This document shows positions 47,369 through 60,198 of a DNA stretch of 64,000 bases, one piece after another. The position numbers and the translations under genes are program-made. Origin of the DNA: Plantago ovata (taxonomy: Eukaryota > Streptophyta > Magnoliopsida > Lamiales > Plantaginaceae); NCBI GenBank assembly GCA_028274465.1, contig CM051456.1, positions 68,806,753 to 68,870,752 of the forward strand. The letters are read 5' to 3'. The notes beneath the pieces were generated by a model. It was not told the DNA's origin, did no database searches, and saw only the letters and a list, made by a program, of their open reading frames with translations. Within the stretch, counting starts at the first letter, position 1; each line of letters starts with the position of its first letter.

Positions 47369-49370
47369 TGTTAGTAATTGTAGAAAATTACCTCTAAGGT
47401 TAATGCAGCGGAATTTGAAAATTTTCCTACATGGATCATCGATTGAATGATTATTTAACATGCTTCATATAAATAACATACCCGTTATCCAGCTTCCAGC
47501 TTCCATTAATCATTGATCTAATCATTCGATTATCTTCTAAAGATTGTGACTGAACTCAGAACAATTCTAAGCTGCCTACGTACCCTCAGGATCAAGTCAA
47601 ACGTAGTTCAATTCTTCGTTGATGAATTCTCCATGGATGCTAGGAAATCCATATTCAAAATCTACATTAAGCAAAACAAGAAATCTCAAATATCATAATA
47701 AAATGAGAATTTATCAAAGAAGAAAAGAAAAAGTTAGAACGAATACAACCGTGGAAGAAATCCAAAAAGAGAGGAGAGCTCTAAGCCACAAACAAACTAC
47801 AACACGTATCAAAACCCTAACCTTTTTATACACCAGCCGCACAAACTGGATATAATCATGCAAAACGTGTATATTAAGTTACATGGCCTTGGCCCAGTTG
47901 GTTGGTTCTCCTAGTTCCCATAGGAGAGGTCTTGAGTTCTTGTCCCAGGAAGACCAAAACTCTTTTCCTTTCCCCTTTTGGATTTTTTTAGCACTTGAAC
48001 TACATTCTAAATTTGTTCAAATGCAATTTCTAACTTTAATTAATTAAATCTAATTTAATCTAATTAATCTTTTCTTCTTTTATTAATTAAATCTAATTTA
48101 ATTAATTTACTTTCTAAAAGTATAAATTAATTAAGTCCATTGAATTGAATTCAACTTAATTAATTAATTCTATCAAATAGAACATTCTCAATAATATTAA
48201 ATTAAATATTTATCAATCCAATTGATACTTTATTTAATATAGTAATTAAGTCATTAATCTAATTTTAACTTAATTAATGATTTCCATCAAATGAAATGTC
48301 ATAGACAATAGTAAATCAAATATTACCAATCCAATTGATATTTAATTTACACTAATGCTTAATGGGGAGAATTATCACCTAGTTTTATATGACCCATAGG
48401 CCCTCACATATCAGGCAACGATCAAATCAAGGTCTTAGTGAATATTCCTAGACAATCGTCACTAGACAATAGTAATATGTAAGGAACGTTTGTTGAGGAG
48501 ATACAAACTGCCTGTGATGTAGAGTACTTTGATAATACGGTCCTTTCATTCTCGAATACTCGAATGAGTCTAGAATATGGATTAGTGTCTATTCCAATAA
48601 CTCATCCAATGTCTATCAATCTTCTTAGTCGATCTAGATGATTATGTCCAAACACCATTTTGACACATATCTTTGCAGTGGCCACTGACTAACGATCGCA
48701 CTAAATATGAGATGTAGAGTATTCTCTCCTTGAATCTATTCGGAGGAATGAATCCTGATCTTGGTCCAATCACTGACACCATACGCTTCCTAATATACCC
48801 AACGCATGTTGTGTCTACTCTACTTTAAGAGTGCAAGCGTTGCGCATGGTCAAAGTATATTATTCCACATATGATGTAGTATTGACCTCAAGTCCGAGGA
48901 CTATTACATCACCCTACAATCCGATACTCCCATAGACACTTAAATAGAATTTACCAAATGGTTTCTCGGCTGGGTATGCCAACACTCTCCAAAGTGTCCA
49001 TGTGCCCATCATGAATAACCAAGCTATTCGCATCAGTGAGAACTACTACATCCTCTAAGGATCTGATGCAACACATGCTAGTCTCTATCGCATCATTGGT
49101 ATCCCATATCTCAATGACCATCAACTAGTGGCTAATTTTAGGACTTAAGTTCTGACACGCAAGCTCCCACTAACTTGGTGATTATCTTTAGTCCTTGGGA
49201 ACATCTTACAGAATAATTCAAACAACCAAATAATCTATTCAGTAAATGTAATGCCAATTGTATTTATGTATGCTTAAATAAATGTAACATAAATAAATAC
49301 CAATAAGCTGAATGTGGTAAAGTACATATCGTCCTTAATGTTGGTTGTCTCTAGGACATATATACTTTCA
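47369..49370 (-). repeat. 5' LTR of the LARD-like element
   Basis: 2,002 bp, TGTTAGTAATTG to ACTTTCA. Nearly identical to the split copy 24776-24900 plus 39112-40992. Confidence 0.93.
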
Positions 49371-52300
49371 CTTGATTTTCAGCAGCAGCAGGAGGAGGTT
49401 GAGATTCTTGCTGAGGTTGTTGTTGTTCAGCTTGCTGATTTTCAGGTTGAGTATTGTCAGCAACTGTCAACTTCAATCCTCCAGCATCAGGACTTGGACC
49501 TTGATTGTCATCATCATCGTCTTTCTTGTCCTTGGAATCTTTCCCTTCATCATCACTGGGATCAGTGGGAATGTTCTCATCTTCTTCTTCTTCATCATCG
49601 TCGGTCAGAATGACTAGCTCAACGTGCTTATAAAAAGCAACACTTGTCACTTCCTCTTCCTCATTGATTTTGTGGGGATCAGCCACCACAGGTACAAATG
49701 AACCTTTGAGCATCACAGCTTGTTCAGCTGGAGAGGCACTCTTGAATTTTGCCTTCATATTCTCTCTGATTTGAGCAATCAGATTCGAGCTCATTTGCTG
49801 AGAATATGACATTTCTTCAGGAAGGATGGAGTGGACAAATGTTTCGAGTTTCAGCAGAGAAGATCTCTTTTTCTCGTTTGAGAGATGAAGGTGAAGATCA
49901 GAGAAATCCATTCGCCTGTACCTTTGCCAGTTTCTGACGGACTTAGCAACTCTTGACAAAGTTGTCCTTTTGAAGTTCAAGTACAGTTCCTCAGAACTTA
50001 CTTGATGATCTTCAGTGATGAGTACCACTTCAGTGGTCTCCTTTTGAGCCTGAAAAAGAACGTTATTTAGATCAGGATTGGTTTGGAGAATTGTTTTAGA
50101 GTTCATATCTGAAACATGATTTACCTGCTGAGAGTCAGCAAACTCATGTAGTACAATTTCCATTCCATGAGGAGCTTGAGTAGCATCCTCCATTTGTTCA
50201 TCCTGAAATAAATTAGAGTTAGACACAAGTACTAAGCTGTCAAACTTAGTTTTAATACCAAAATCATTAACTACCTGCTGAGCAGGGAGTGTTGGTTCTG
50301 GTGCAGAGGCTTCAGCAACCATCTGACTTGCATCTTGAGAAGTCTGTAGAGATAATATAATATTAGCAAGTTTCAGAAATCGAAGTTTTACTGATGGTTG
50401 AATTAACTACCTGCTGAAGAAGGACAGGTTGTGGCTTAGTCCTTTCAGCATTAACAGTTTCTTCAGCTTCTTGGACTGTTTCTTCAGCAGACTTCTGGGT
50501 TTGCTCTATTTGAGAAAGCTGTGCGGCTTCAGCAATCTCCCTTGTCTCTGAAATGACAAGTTGAGCAGAAGCATCTTGACCCTTGAGCTCACTGCTTGTC
50601 ATGAAGGCATCAATGGATTTTTTGGATGATTCTTCAATCTCCAACTCCATTTGTTTGCTTATTTCTTCCAGTACAAGCTGGACTTTGTCGATTGATGTCT
50701 TGGGTGAACTTGGGCCAGTATTCTCAGTATCACGAGATGCGTCGTTGAATAGTGCTTCTTGTGTTTCAGCAACTTCTGGAACCAGAACCATTGCTATCTC
50801 AACAACTGGTCCTTCAGCAAGCGGGATTTCAGCAACTTGATGAGTTGCTTGTTCAACAACCATCTTTTCAGCAGCATCAGCAAGTGCCGCTTTTTGCAGA
50901 TCAGCAGCAATGTCACTTGCTGGTTCCAAAGTTGGATCATCTAAATTATCTACAATGTAGATATCTGGGACTTGGGCAGGAATTTCATTTCCACTGCCTT
51001 GTGGTCTATTCTCAGTAGAGGTATCAACGTTAAGTTGATTGTTGAAGGCTTCCGCAAACACTTCAACATTGCTGACATAGGTTTCAGTGATCACCTCAGC
51101 AACATCTACTGGCAAATGCGTTTCAGCATTTGTCTGGGAATTGTCTGAGAGGTCTTGGACAGCAGGGACTGACTTGCGGGCCAGTGGTTTCTTTCTTTTG
51201 TTGCTGGTCCGTTTCCTCTTAGGTACGGGGTTTGCTGATGACGCTGCAGTCTGAGTGTCATCATCAGCTTTCCTCTTTTTCTTGTTAGATTTCTCCAGTT
51301 TCCCAGAGTCATCTATAGTTGCATTTTCAGCAACGGCTGTTGTACACGTACCTTGTTGATTTTCTACAGCAGTTTCTTTTGTGTTACCACCACCACCAAC
51401 AGTTTCATCTCTAAATTGCTGAGTGGTAACATCTGCAGCTGTTGTATACCTTTCTTGCTGGCTTGTGCTGACAACATTTGCAGTTGTTGTCTTCTTAGTT
51501 TTCTTTCCAGCAGTCTTAGGTACATTCTGCTTGTAGAATGATCTTCCCACATTGCACACAGATTTCTTGATTGGCAATGGGTTTCTTAGCTGAATCCTGA
51601 AATTTTCAAGGATGTAGCATATCTTGATTCCATACATAACTGAAAAGGAAGGTGAGACCTTGTTGTCTTCTACCTTTACCTTAAACTTAGTAACACAATC
51701 AACAAGCCTGTTGAAAATGTACTTAGCCCAGTTAAGTTCCGTTTTATTTTCATGGATATGCATCAGCAATGGCCATCTTCTCAGGCCTACTTGGTCAATT
51801 CCTCCAACTTGGGAGTCAAGAACTTTTATCAGTAGCAGAGCTACTAGACCAAGTGAGGGGCATAGATGCTTTCTCTTAACGTGCTTTGTCCAAGTCACGG
51901 GAGCAATGTCGCCTTTCTTCATTTTCTCGATTCTGACGTCACTGTAGAAAGCTTCAATTTCTTCGTCAGTGGCAGTGATGTCATCTTCAGTTCCAGTGGT
52001 TGGAATCTGAAATATCTCCGCTAAATCAGTCCATTTCAGGACGATTTGCGTGTTCAGAACTGTAGTAAAGATCACTTTTTCAGTGACTCCTTTACTATCA
52101 GTAAGGGACTGGATTTCTGCATTGTTGTAGAATTCCATTGTATCAATCATGCTCACTTGCTTAGTGCGAGCAGAGATAAAGTTCATGAGGCCTTGCTGCT
52201 TGATAAGATCAAGCGCCTCTTCATTTTCGTCATCGAGTTCTTGTTCATAAAAGTACCTAATGTACTTTTCTTTTGCAAAACCTCCCCATTGCATCAACAT

Positions 52301-52477
52301 CTCACACTTTGCAGTGTCAAGATATGACGGAGGCATAGGTTTTTCGGATATGCGGTCGTTTTTCAACACAACTTTCGTTGTGTTTGTGGCCGGAGTAGTC
52401 ACCGGAGCAGTGCGTGTTTCAGCACTGTCAACCTTTGATGACTTTGAGGACTTAGAAGACTGTCTCTTGGGAGCCAT
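49371..52477 (-). pseudogene. Extra gene of the copia element, 5' part, with three short introns
   Basis: ATG at 52477 (M-A-P-K-R-Q-S-S-K-S-S-K, basic). Exon 1 (52477-50411) is 689 codons. Residues about 55-300 hold a domain like the 'putative plant transposon protein' family (M-E-F-Y-N-N-A, then L-A-E-I-F-Q-I-P), followed by a Lys/Arg-rich nuclear-signal-like stretch and acidic coiled regions. Predicted introns 50344-50410, 50203-50274 and 50050-50124 all have CAGCAG|GTA donors and CAG acceptors and are phase 0; the mini-exons between them are 69 and 78 nt. Exon 4 runs to the insertion at 49371 and has a long Asp/Glu run. It resumes at 24775 in the same frame. No membrane segments seen; function unknown. 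Confidence 0.75.
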
Positions 52478-52607
52478 TTCTTTTATAGAGCAAGAAAATG
52501 TGTACGAAAAGAGATAATTTGCTTTTTGACCGAAGGTACAGTAGATTTAGGCTAAAATTTGCAGAGAAGGGAAATGTGAGTTAAAGAATTTTGTCATTTC
52601 TCCAATT

Positions 52608-52624
52608 CCTTCTTTATATAGTGT
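52608..52624 (-). promoter_or_regulatory. Candidate TATA box of the copia extra gene
   Basis: Reads CACTATATAAAGAAGG on the minus strand, about 130 bp upstream of the ATG at 52477. A start of transcription near 52585 would leave a leader of about 105 nt. With the introns this suggests the extra gene is transcribed separately from gag-pol. Inferred from motif and position only. Confidence 0.5.
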
Positions 52625-53010
52625 CTCTGGTGTGTGACAAACTCAATCGATTTGAGCTCTCAGCAAGGGTAAAACAGAGAAACACTAGAGTTAGTGGAGC
52701 CTTTGCATTAAATGCGTAGTGGCCCACTATCTTGAAACCGTCAGAGCACTCTCTCTCTTTGTTTTATTAACCGTTAGATTAGTAACTCCTTTTAACCAAT
52801 GGCCACGATTGAATTTCATGTCATGATTATTACGAGTTTATCTGTGCCCGATTAACGTCACAAATTGATTTTACCGAGTTTTAAGGGATAGATTTCTTGC
52901 TGAAATAGACAAGAATCTTTTCAGCGAGTTTGAATTATCAACCTAGATACTTGCTGAAAGTTCCCCCTTAATTAGATATCTCATAATTTCTTAAGTTTAA
53001 AAGATATTTC

Positions 53011-53368
53011 TGATTTCCCGTATCAGTAAATTCTTTTGTACTTGAGATATCCTTTGGTAAAATCTGAGAGATGAGCTTTGCTCTTTTTCTGAGTTCCCGT
53101 CTCAGAAAATTCCTTTGATACTTGAATACCTGTTTCAGTATCCTTGATTGTCTGAGTGCCTGTCTCAGCAATCCTTAAGCTCTTTCTCTTACTGAGTGCC
53201 TGTCTCAGCAAGTGATCAAGTTTCCTAACAAATACCCGTTTTGAAGGAATTACTTGCTGAATGCCTGTTTCAGCAAACATGTAGTGACCTATCATTTCTT
53301 AGAAGAAATCAGTGACTGAGTCTTTTAAACAGGAATACTTTGGCTTGCTGAATACCTGTTTCAGCATT
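53011..53368 (-). repeat. Repeats encoding an E-T-G-(T/I)-Q peptide between pol and the extra gene
   Basis: Seven copies of an interrupted palindrome related to CTGAGTGCCTGTCTCAG, spaced 30-90 bp. Read on the minus strand, a short frame (53295-53023) translates them as (A/S/T)-E-T-G-(T/I)-Q several times. Whether it is translated or acts as DNA or RNA structure is open. Confidence 0.6.
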
Positions 53369-53399
53369 CTGCCAAGTGTATCCTTTATTGAGGTACTTC

Positions 53400-55031
53400 A
53401 ATCAATCCAAGGTTATACCTTAGCATTGCGAACCTATTATCCGGTAGGGGCTTGGTAAAGATGTCAGGAAGCTGATCATCAGTGCCTACTTCACAACCTC
53501 AATATCACCTTTTTCCACATGATCTCTAATGAAATGATGTCTAATATCAATGTGCTTAGTCCTAGAGTGAAACTTAGGATTTTGCGTGATTGCAATAGCA
53601 CTTGTATTATCACAAAGATTGGTGTTTTCTTTGCAGAAATACCATAATCTCTTAATTGTTGCTGAATCCATAGGATTTGAGCTGTGCAACAACCAGCTGC
53701 AATGTATTCAGATTCAGTAGATAAATTGGCAACACAAGTCTGCTTCTTGCAGAACCATGATATTAATCTAGTACCCAAAAACTGACAAGTTCCAGAGGTA
53801 CTTTTTCTATCAAGAGTTGATCCTCCATGATCAGCATCAGAATAACCAACCAATTCAAGTCCAGAATCTTTAGGATACCATAATCCAACATTGACTGTAC
53901 CTTTAACATATTTCAGTATCTTGATTGCCTTTTTGTAGTGTGATTCTCTTGGATCAGATTGGAATCTTGCACACACACAAACAGCATACTGAATGTCAGG
54001 TCTACTTGCTGTTAAATACAACAAGGAACCAATGAGCTTCCTATACTTGTGTTCTTCAACACTTTTGTCCTCTTTAGTATAGCCCAATTTGGTACCAACA
54101 CTCATAGGGATCTTTTCAAGTTTCTCATCCTCTTTGATCCTAAACTTTATGAGCATTTCTTTCGCATACTTTGCTTGATTTATGAATATTCCATCTTTGA
54201 GTTGCTTGACTTGCAATCCTGGGAAGTAATTCAATTTTCCCATCATACTCATTTCAAACTTATTTGTCATGAGTTTGGCAAAATCATCACAAAGTTGTTT
54301 GTCCTTAGATCCAAAAATTATGTCATCCACATAAATTTGAACTAAGAGTATTTTACCATCATGGTTCATGGTAAATAAGGTTTTTTCAACTTCACCTTTC
54401 TTGAAACCATTTTCCAGCAAGAACTTAGCCAAGGTATCATACCATGCTCTCGGTGCTTGCTTTAGACCATATACAGCTTTCTGAAGCTTGTATACCATCT
54501 TGATTTCTGAGGGAAGTTCAAAGCCAGGGGTTGTTCTAGGTAGACTTCTTCAGCAAGTTCACCATTCAAGAATGCACTTTTAACATCCATTTGGTAAACA
54601 ATGAAGTCATTGTGAGCAGCAAAGGCCAAGAAAAGCCTAATTGCATCCAATCTTGCAACTGGTGCATAAGACTCATCATAGTCCAATCCTTCAGTCTGAC
54701 AGTAACCTTGAGCAACTAAACGTGCTTTATTTCTTGTTACTTCACCAGACTCGCTCAGCTTGTTTCTGAACACCCACTTTGTACCAATAGCTTTCTTGTC
54801 TTCAGCAAGTGGCACAAGTTTCCAGACTTTGTTTCTTTCAAATTGTTCCAGTTCTTCTTGCATTGCCTTTATCCATTCAGAATGCTTTAAAGCTTCTTCT
54901 ATGGTTTTAGGTTCAATTTCTGACACAAAGCAAGAGAACAATGATTCTACTTCTACGACAATTGCTTCTTCAGCAAGTCCATGAGTAGCTTTGGATCTAG
55001 TCACTTGGCGTTTATTAATATCGCCAATCAT
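53400..55031 (-). pseudogene. Copia reverse transcriptase and RNase H (frameshifted)
   Basis: 55031-54462 holds the RT N-terminal half ([25 protein letters not shown]). After a frameshift near 54480, 54498-53491 holds the second half, with Y-V-D-D at 56-59 of that frame, then RNase H with S-D-A-D-H-G-G and T-E-S-E-Y-I-A. A further frameshift near 53580 puts the C-terminus ([10 protein letters not shown]) in another frame, ending by about 53400. Confidence 0.92.
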
Positions 55032-55055
55032 ATCCGTAGAGGGATGATCTCTAAT

Positions 55056-56428
55056 CTATTTATTAAAAGGTTTTCTACTTGTTGGATCAGGATATGTTTG
55101 CTCATCAGCATGTGACTCTTCAGTATGTACTTGTTCAGTACTACTGGGAATTTGTGTCTCTGCTGAGATTTGTTCATCAGCAACTGCTTGTTCAGCATTG
55201 CTCGATTGAGGTAGTTCATCAGCAGGCACTGGAGATTGCGTAATTTCAGCATTTTCCGGAGCAACCACGTCTTTTGCTGGAAATTCTCTGTCGTGAACTA
55301 TATTTATCTTGTCATGACTAGGGGGAGGAGAGTCATTGTCAGAATCATCATTTAGTTCAATTGACTTGATTTGCCTAGCATCAGATTCAGTTCTTTGCTC
55401 ATGTATGATTAGCTTTTTCATACATTCTGATATTTCTTCTTCAGCAGGCACACCTTGTGACTTTTCGTAGAATACAACATGCACTGATTCTTCAATCTTT
55501 TGTGCCTTTTGTTGTAAACTCTATAAGCTTTACTATGCAAGGAGTAGCCGAGAAATATCACTTCGTCTGCCTTTGGTTGAAATGTTCTTAGGTATTCTCT
55601 ACCATTGTTAAGAACGAAACACTTGCAACCAAATACTCTTAGATGAGTGATGTTAGGAGGTCTTCCAACAAACAATTCATAAGGAGTTTTGTTGTATTCC
55701 TTAGTAATCAAACATCTGTTTTGAGTATAAGAGGCGGTATTAATCGCTTCAACCCAATAAGCCTCACTTATTTCAGTATCAGCAAGCATTGTTCTTGCGG
55801 CTTCTTTCAGGGTACGATTCTTCCGTTCAGCAACACCGTTTTGTTGTGGTGTTCTTACTGAGGATAACTGATGTTGTATACCTTTTGAGGTACAATATTC
55901 AGTTATGTACTGGTTTACAAACTCAGTACCATGGTCTGTCTTTATGACTTTTACCTTGTCATTTTTCATGACTTCAAGCTTATTCAGCAAGTTAGGTATT
56001 TCAGTCTTGGTTTCAGATTTGTGCTTGATGAATACTACCCAAGTGAATCTTGAATAGTCATCTACCACGACTAGACCATACTTCTTACCAACATAGCTTG
56101 TTGAAGAAGATTCAAACAAGTCCATGTGCAAGAGTTGTAAAGGTTTTGTAGTTGACGGTACTGCCTTGTTCTTGAAAGAAGATTTGGTTTGCTTTCCTTG
56201 CTGACATGCATTGCAAACACCATCCTTCTTAAAAGTAACCCTAGGTAATCCAACTACAAGTGCCTTTTTAGACAGCTTATTCAACGTCTTGAAGTTTAGA
56301 TGACTTGTTCGTTTATGCCATAACCATGCTTTTTCAGCAAGGCAATCATGATCTGAGACAAGGCATTTTTCAACAATTGCTGAAGACCAATCAACAGTGT
56401 ACAAGCCTCCTGATCTTCTTGCAATCAT
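55056..56428 (-). pseudogene. Copia integrase (frameshifted C-terminus)
   Basis: Counting from the Met at 56428: zinc ligands H38, H43, C72, C75; catalytic D103 (H-M-D-L-F), D165 (K-T-D-H-G-T-E-F) and E201 (G-V-A-E-R-K-N). The core is intact over 330 residues. A frameshift near 55480 moves the C-terminal part, acidic and linker-like, to another frame running to 55056. Confidence 0.93.
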
Positions 56429-56571
56429 TATTACCTTTTTAGTCTCGAAATCTATAAGTTTACATTCATCACTTTTATTTTGATGAAGTATCCTTTGTCA
56501 GCAAACTGACTCATGCTGAAAAGGTTAAACTTAAGATTTTTGACATAAAGAACTCCAGTAATGGTTATGCA

Positions 56572-56760
56572 TCATAACTTCACATCACCATAGCCTTTTG
56601 TAGAACCGGAGCCTCCACCAACAAACCTTATTGTTGGACCTTTAGACCACCGTCTATAGTTTATAAGGTTATTCTTGTTGCCCGTCATGTGCTTTCCACA
56701 ACCACTATCAAAGTGCCAGATTGCATCGTTTGTCTCCGTGGCTGAAGTCTGCACAATCAA
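56572..56760 (-). pseudogene. Copia protease fragment
   Basis: W-H-F-D-S-G-C-G-K-H-M-T-G, the copia protease active site (D-S-G), then N-N-L-I-N-Y and F-V-G-G-G. It is cut by a stop at 56572, and the C-terminal part is out of frame toward the integrase. Confidence 0.88.
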
Positions 56761-56771
56761 GAGAAAACAAG

Positions 56772-59183
56772 TTAATTATCCAATAATGGATGTCCATTAA
56801 CATGTTCAAGAATGCGTCCAGTGGAAATCCAAGTCTTAAGTTTTTCAACTTTGACTTGTTTTCTACTTGCTGAGGAACTAGGAGGTTTTGAGCTGAAAGA
56901 CTTTTGACTCGTGCTGGTCAAATCCACTTTCTGATGTGGTATCTTGCTCGGTTGACCTTTTTGCTGAACATACTTTTCAGTAAGTTCTTTTCTAGCAAGG
57001 TTCCTTCTAGCCCTAGCATTAAGATTCTTTTCAGAATTCTTAGGCTTGATTTTATTCATCTCTTTGAAGTATCTTTGCTGACTTTGCTTATACTCATGAA
57101 AGAGTTGACTTTGCTTGGTTTTGAAACCGAGTCCACTTTTCGGAGAATGCTGAGCTTTAGCGTCAGCAACCTTACTTGATTCAGGTTTGTCAGCAAAGGA
57201 CTTCTGATTACTTTTAGTAATCTTGACTTTAGTCTTAACAACTTGCTTTTCAGCAACTTGTTTGGTGGGATGCTTCACAACATCCTTTTTCTTTCCAGTT
57301 TGTTTCTCAGCAACCTGTTTTCCTTTTAAAGTCTTGTTACTTTGAGTAGCAATAGCGGGCTTTATGGTCATAGGTACTTGATTGCTTGTTTCAGCAACCT
57401 TAGATTGACCAAACTGATAGATTTCTGGTAGACCACTATAAGTAGCACATACAAAGGAGATAGGTGATTTATCTTTTCTCAAGATTTCTACGTCATCACC
57501 TTCATACATTGCGCCTAAACCTTCTTTCTGAGATGGGTCTCTCAAATAAGAGTTTAGTTCAGTCAGCGTATTACTTGCGTCCACATAAGATTTGAAATTG
57601 ATTTTCATCTTTTTCATCTCTTGGATTTCAGCAAGTAACTTTAGAATTGAGGACTGATATTCTTCCAATTCTAATGCCATTTGAGAATTCTTCTCTGTAG
57701 CTTCAGCAATCAACTTCTTAAGACGCCTTATTTCAGCATCCTTTTCTTCTGTCTCTTCCTTCAGCAAGACGTACTTTTCAGTAGTCTGCTTGGTCAGAGT
57801 TTCAGCAAATTGTAGTTTCTCTTGCTGTCTGCTCAGAGTTTTCTCAAATCTTTCGATTTCTCCTTGAATCTTGTCAAGGTCAATCTCGTCTTCACTTTCT
57901 GAGTCTGAGTCAGAGGTAGGGTTGTTTACCTGACCGGCCATGAGGCAGAATTCGTAGTTTGACACATCTGGATAAGCTTCCATAGCTATTCCACAAACTT
58001 CTTTGCCAATCTCCACGTCTAGAGTGGCTTCTTCATCGTCGGTGTCTGAACTTTCATCCTCACTGTCTTCGGAGCTAGTATCAATACACAATGCATCGAT
58101 TTTTGCTTGAAGCTTCTTCTTTTCTTCAGCAATAAAGCTCTTTTGAACTTCTTCTTCTTTTCAGCAGATTTGCCTTTCAGCAAAGGGCAATTAGCTTTGA
58201 AGTGTCCAGGCTTTTTGCAGTAAAAACATAGATCATTTCCAACTGCTGGTTCTTCTGATGAGTAGCTTGCTGAGCTTGCTTGTTCAGCGAGCTAGTCTCA
58301 TTCTTGTACTTATGGTAGTTGTTACCAAGATGCTTTTTCAGCTTCTCTTTTGCTTTTCGCCTTTCAAGTTCCTTACTGATGAATTTCTTCATGTTTTTGA
58401 CAACAAAGAGTTTTCATCAGTAGGTCTTTTCATTCTTCTTTTCAGAAGATGACGGCTTTGCAGCAAGAGCAATGTTTTGCGATTTTTCAGCAAACACATT
58501 TTCTCTTTGCTTTGTCTCATAGTTGACAGTAGCAAGATGAGAGAACAACTCTGTTGGTGTAATGTCTGGCATTCCTTGATTATAATAGAAATTCTGAGTG
58601 TGGATCCATTCTTGATTCAGAACTTCTGATGATAGTTTTCACTTTCTCAGAATCTGAGTAAAGGTTTCCAACACCCAAGGCTGCCATTTCACTAACAAGA
58701 GTTGTGAATCTGAAATCCAAGTCTTCCAGTGACTCGTTTGTACCTTGCTTAAAGTTTTGAAACTTTAATTTAAGTACTTCAAGTTTGTTTTCCTTGGTTT
58801 TGTCAGATCCAGCACAAAGATCTTGAACCATTTTCCAAGCCTCCTTTGCAGTCTTAGCACCCCACAGTTTGCACTGTATGGTATCCGGAGTTGATCGAAT
58901 GATGATATTCTTGCTTGGCCATCAAGACGGAATCTCTTAGCTTCGTCAGAAGTCCATTCCTCTCTTGGTTTTGGCACAACGGTATCAATGGTTCGCCTAG
59001 ATAGTTCCTTCCCAGCTTCAGTGGTTTTGTGAGGAAACTCCTTTCAATCTTAGTGATCTTGATAGGTCCATCATTAATGACGGTGACCATCTCATCACTA
59101 ATGGCCTCAAGATGTAGCATCATGTTGTTTCGCCATTTCTCGTAATTTTCCAGCTTCAGCAAGGGAGCATCTCCTAAAGACAT
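56772..59183 (-). pseudogene. Copia gag (several frameshifts)
   Basis: ATG at 59183 (M-S-L-G-D-A-P), about 100 bases after the primer site. The N-terminus has the N-Y-E-K-W-R motif of the copia gag (UBN2-type) domain. The frame changes near 58900 and 58580. The CCHC knuckle C-F-Y-C-K-K-P-G-H-F-K-A-N-C is at about 58180-58225, in a frame that the next indel breaks. The 58091-56772 part is a 439-residue acidic, coiled-coil C-terminus rich in Lys/Gln repeats, longer than in most copia elements and typical of SIRE-like gag. Confidence 0.88.
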
Positions 59184-59281
59184 CCTGTCAGCAAAGCACT
59201 ACCAAACTGATCAAGTGAGAGTGATTTACGGAAAGCACCTAAGGGGATCTAGGTTCAGTGCTGAAGGTTAAAGAACCTCCA

Positions 59282-59293
59282 GCTCTGATACCA
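59282..59293 (-). other. Primer binding site of the copia element (initiator tRNA-Met)
   Basis: Minus strand TGGTATCAGAGC, two bases from the 5' LTR end at 59296. Confidence 0.93.
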
Positions 59294-60183
59294 CTTGTTG
59301 GTCCCTTTAAACAACAAGAAAAGACTAGGGGGGGGGTGAATAGTCTTTTCAAACTTTCGTCGTTTAAAACTTTCTCAGCAAGTGCTTATTACTTTTCAGT
59401 AATGAGTTTGCTGATACTTAACTTTCTCAGCAAGCGTAAGTTACTTTACAGTAGCTTGGTTTGCTGATACTTAAAATCAGAGAGCGGAAGTCTTTGATAC
59501 AATAAGTGCTTCTTTCAGTAGTAAAGAGTTTCAGCAAGTGATGTGAGTGACTGTGTACAACAATATGATTTGCTGAAAACTAGTAAACAGTAAGTAATCA
59601 CACAAACACTTTTATAGTGGTATCTGAGAGTGGCGTAATCTCTCAACTAATCCACTTTGTCCTTTCTAGGACTGAATCCACTAAATATTTGAGGTTCCTT
59701 ACAATCTCCTATCTAAAAGCGATTCAACAGAAACCAAAGCACACTTGCTTTGTCTCCAACCTAACTAGAGAACGTCACCTTGTTCTCCACCAAACTTGGT
59801 ACTTTTAATCAGCAAACTATGCTCGATTAAGTTCCCCCTGAATATCACGCCTGAAAGGGTGTATTTTCAGTTAGAGAGTTTGGGGTGAGATAACTTAATT
59901 ATAACTTATTCAGTTACAACAAGTAATCTAAGAAACACAACTTGGAATACTTTGCAGTAAACAAGTTTGATTGTTTCTGGTGTCAAGACTTGTTCTTGTT
60001 CGAAAGAAAGAACACTTAACTAATTTCTTAGCCGAGTTTGTTCTACTTCTTCACAAGTAGCTTTTTCAAGCTTTAAGTCTTGGAACGGATCAATGGCAGT
60101 AAGAGTGTTTTGAAGGTTTGTGAGTTTTAAGCACAAGTGAGAGTTTGATCACGTTGTTGACACACTTCAACTCTTGCCGGATG

Positions 60184-60198
60184 ACTCTATTTATAGTG
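60184..60198 (-). promoter_or_regulatory. TATA box of the copia 5' LTR
   Basis: GCACTATAAATAGAG on the minus strand; transcription would begin near 60155, toward gag. Absent from the deleted 3' LTR. Confidence 0.7.

Larger units (their letters stand above)
24776..49370 (-). mobile_element. Large non-coding LTR element (LARD-like) inserted in the copia extra gene
   Basis: A perfect target duplication CTTGA (24771-24775 and 49371-49375) flanks LTRs that begin TGTTAGTAATTG and end ACTTTCA. The right LTR, 47369-49370 (2,002 bp), is the 5' LTR: a GCTCTGATACCA complement of the initiator tRNA-Met primer site lies at 47356-47367. The left LTR is split: 24776-24900 and 39112-40992. A purine tract (AAGTGGGAGAT on the minus strand) borders it at 40993. 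The 6.4-kb interior has no recognisable gag or pol. Long LTRs with a long non-coding interior define LARD-type elements. The nearly identical LTRs (about 1% in the part I compared) suggest recent insertion. Confidence 0.9.
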
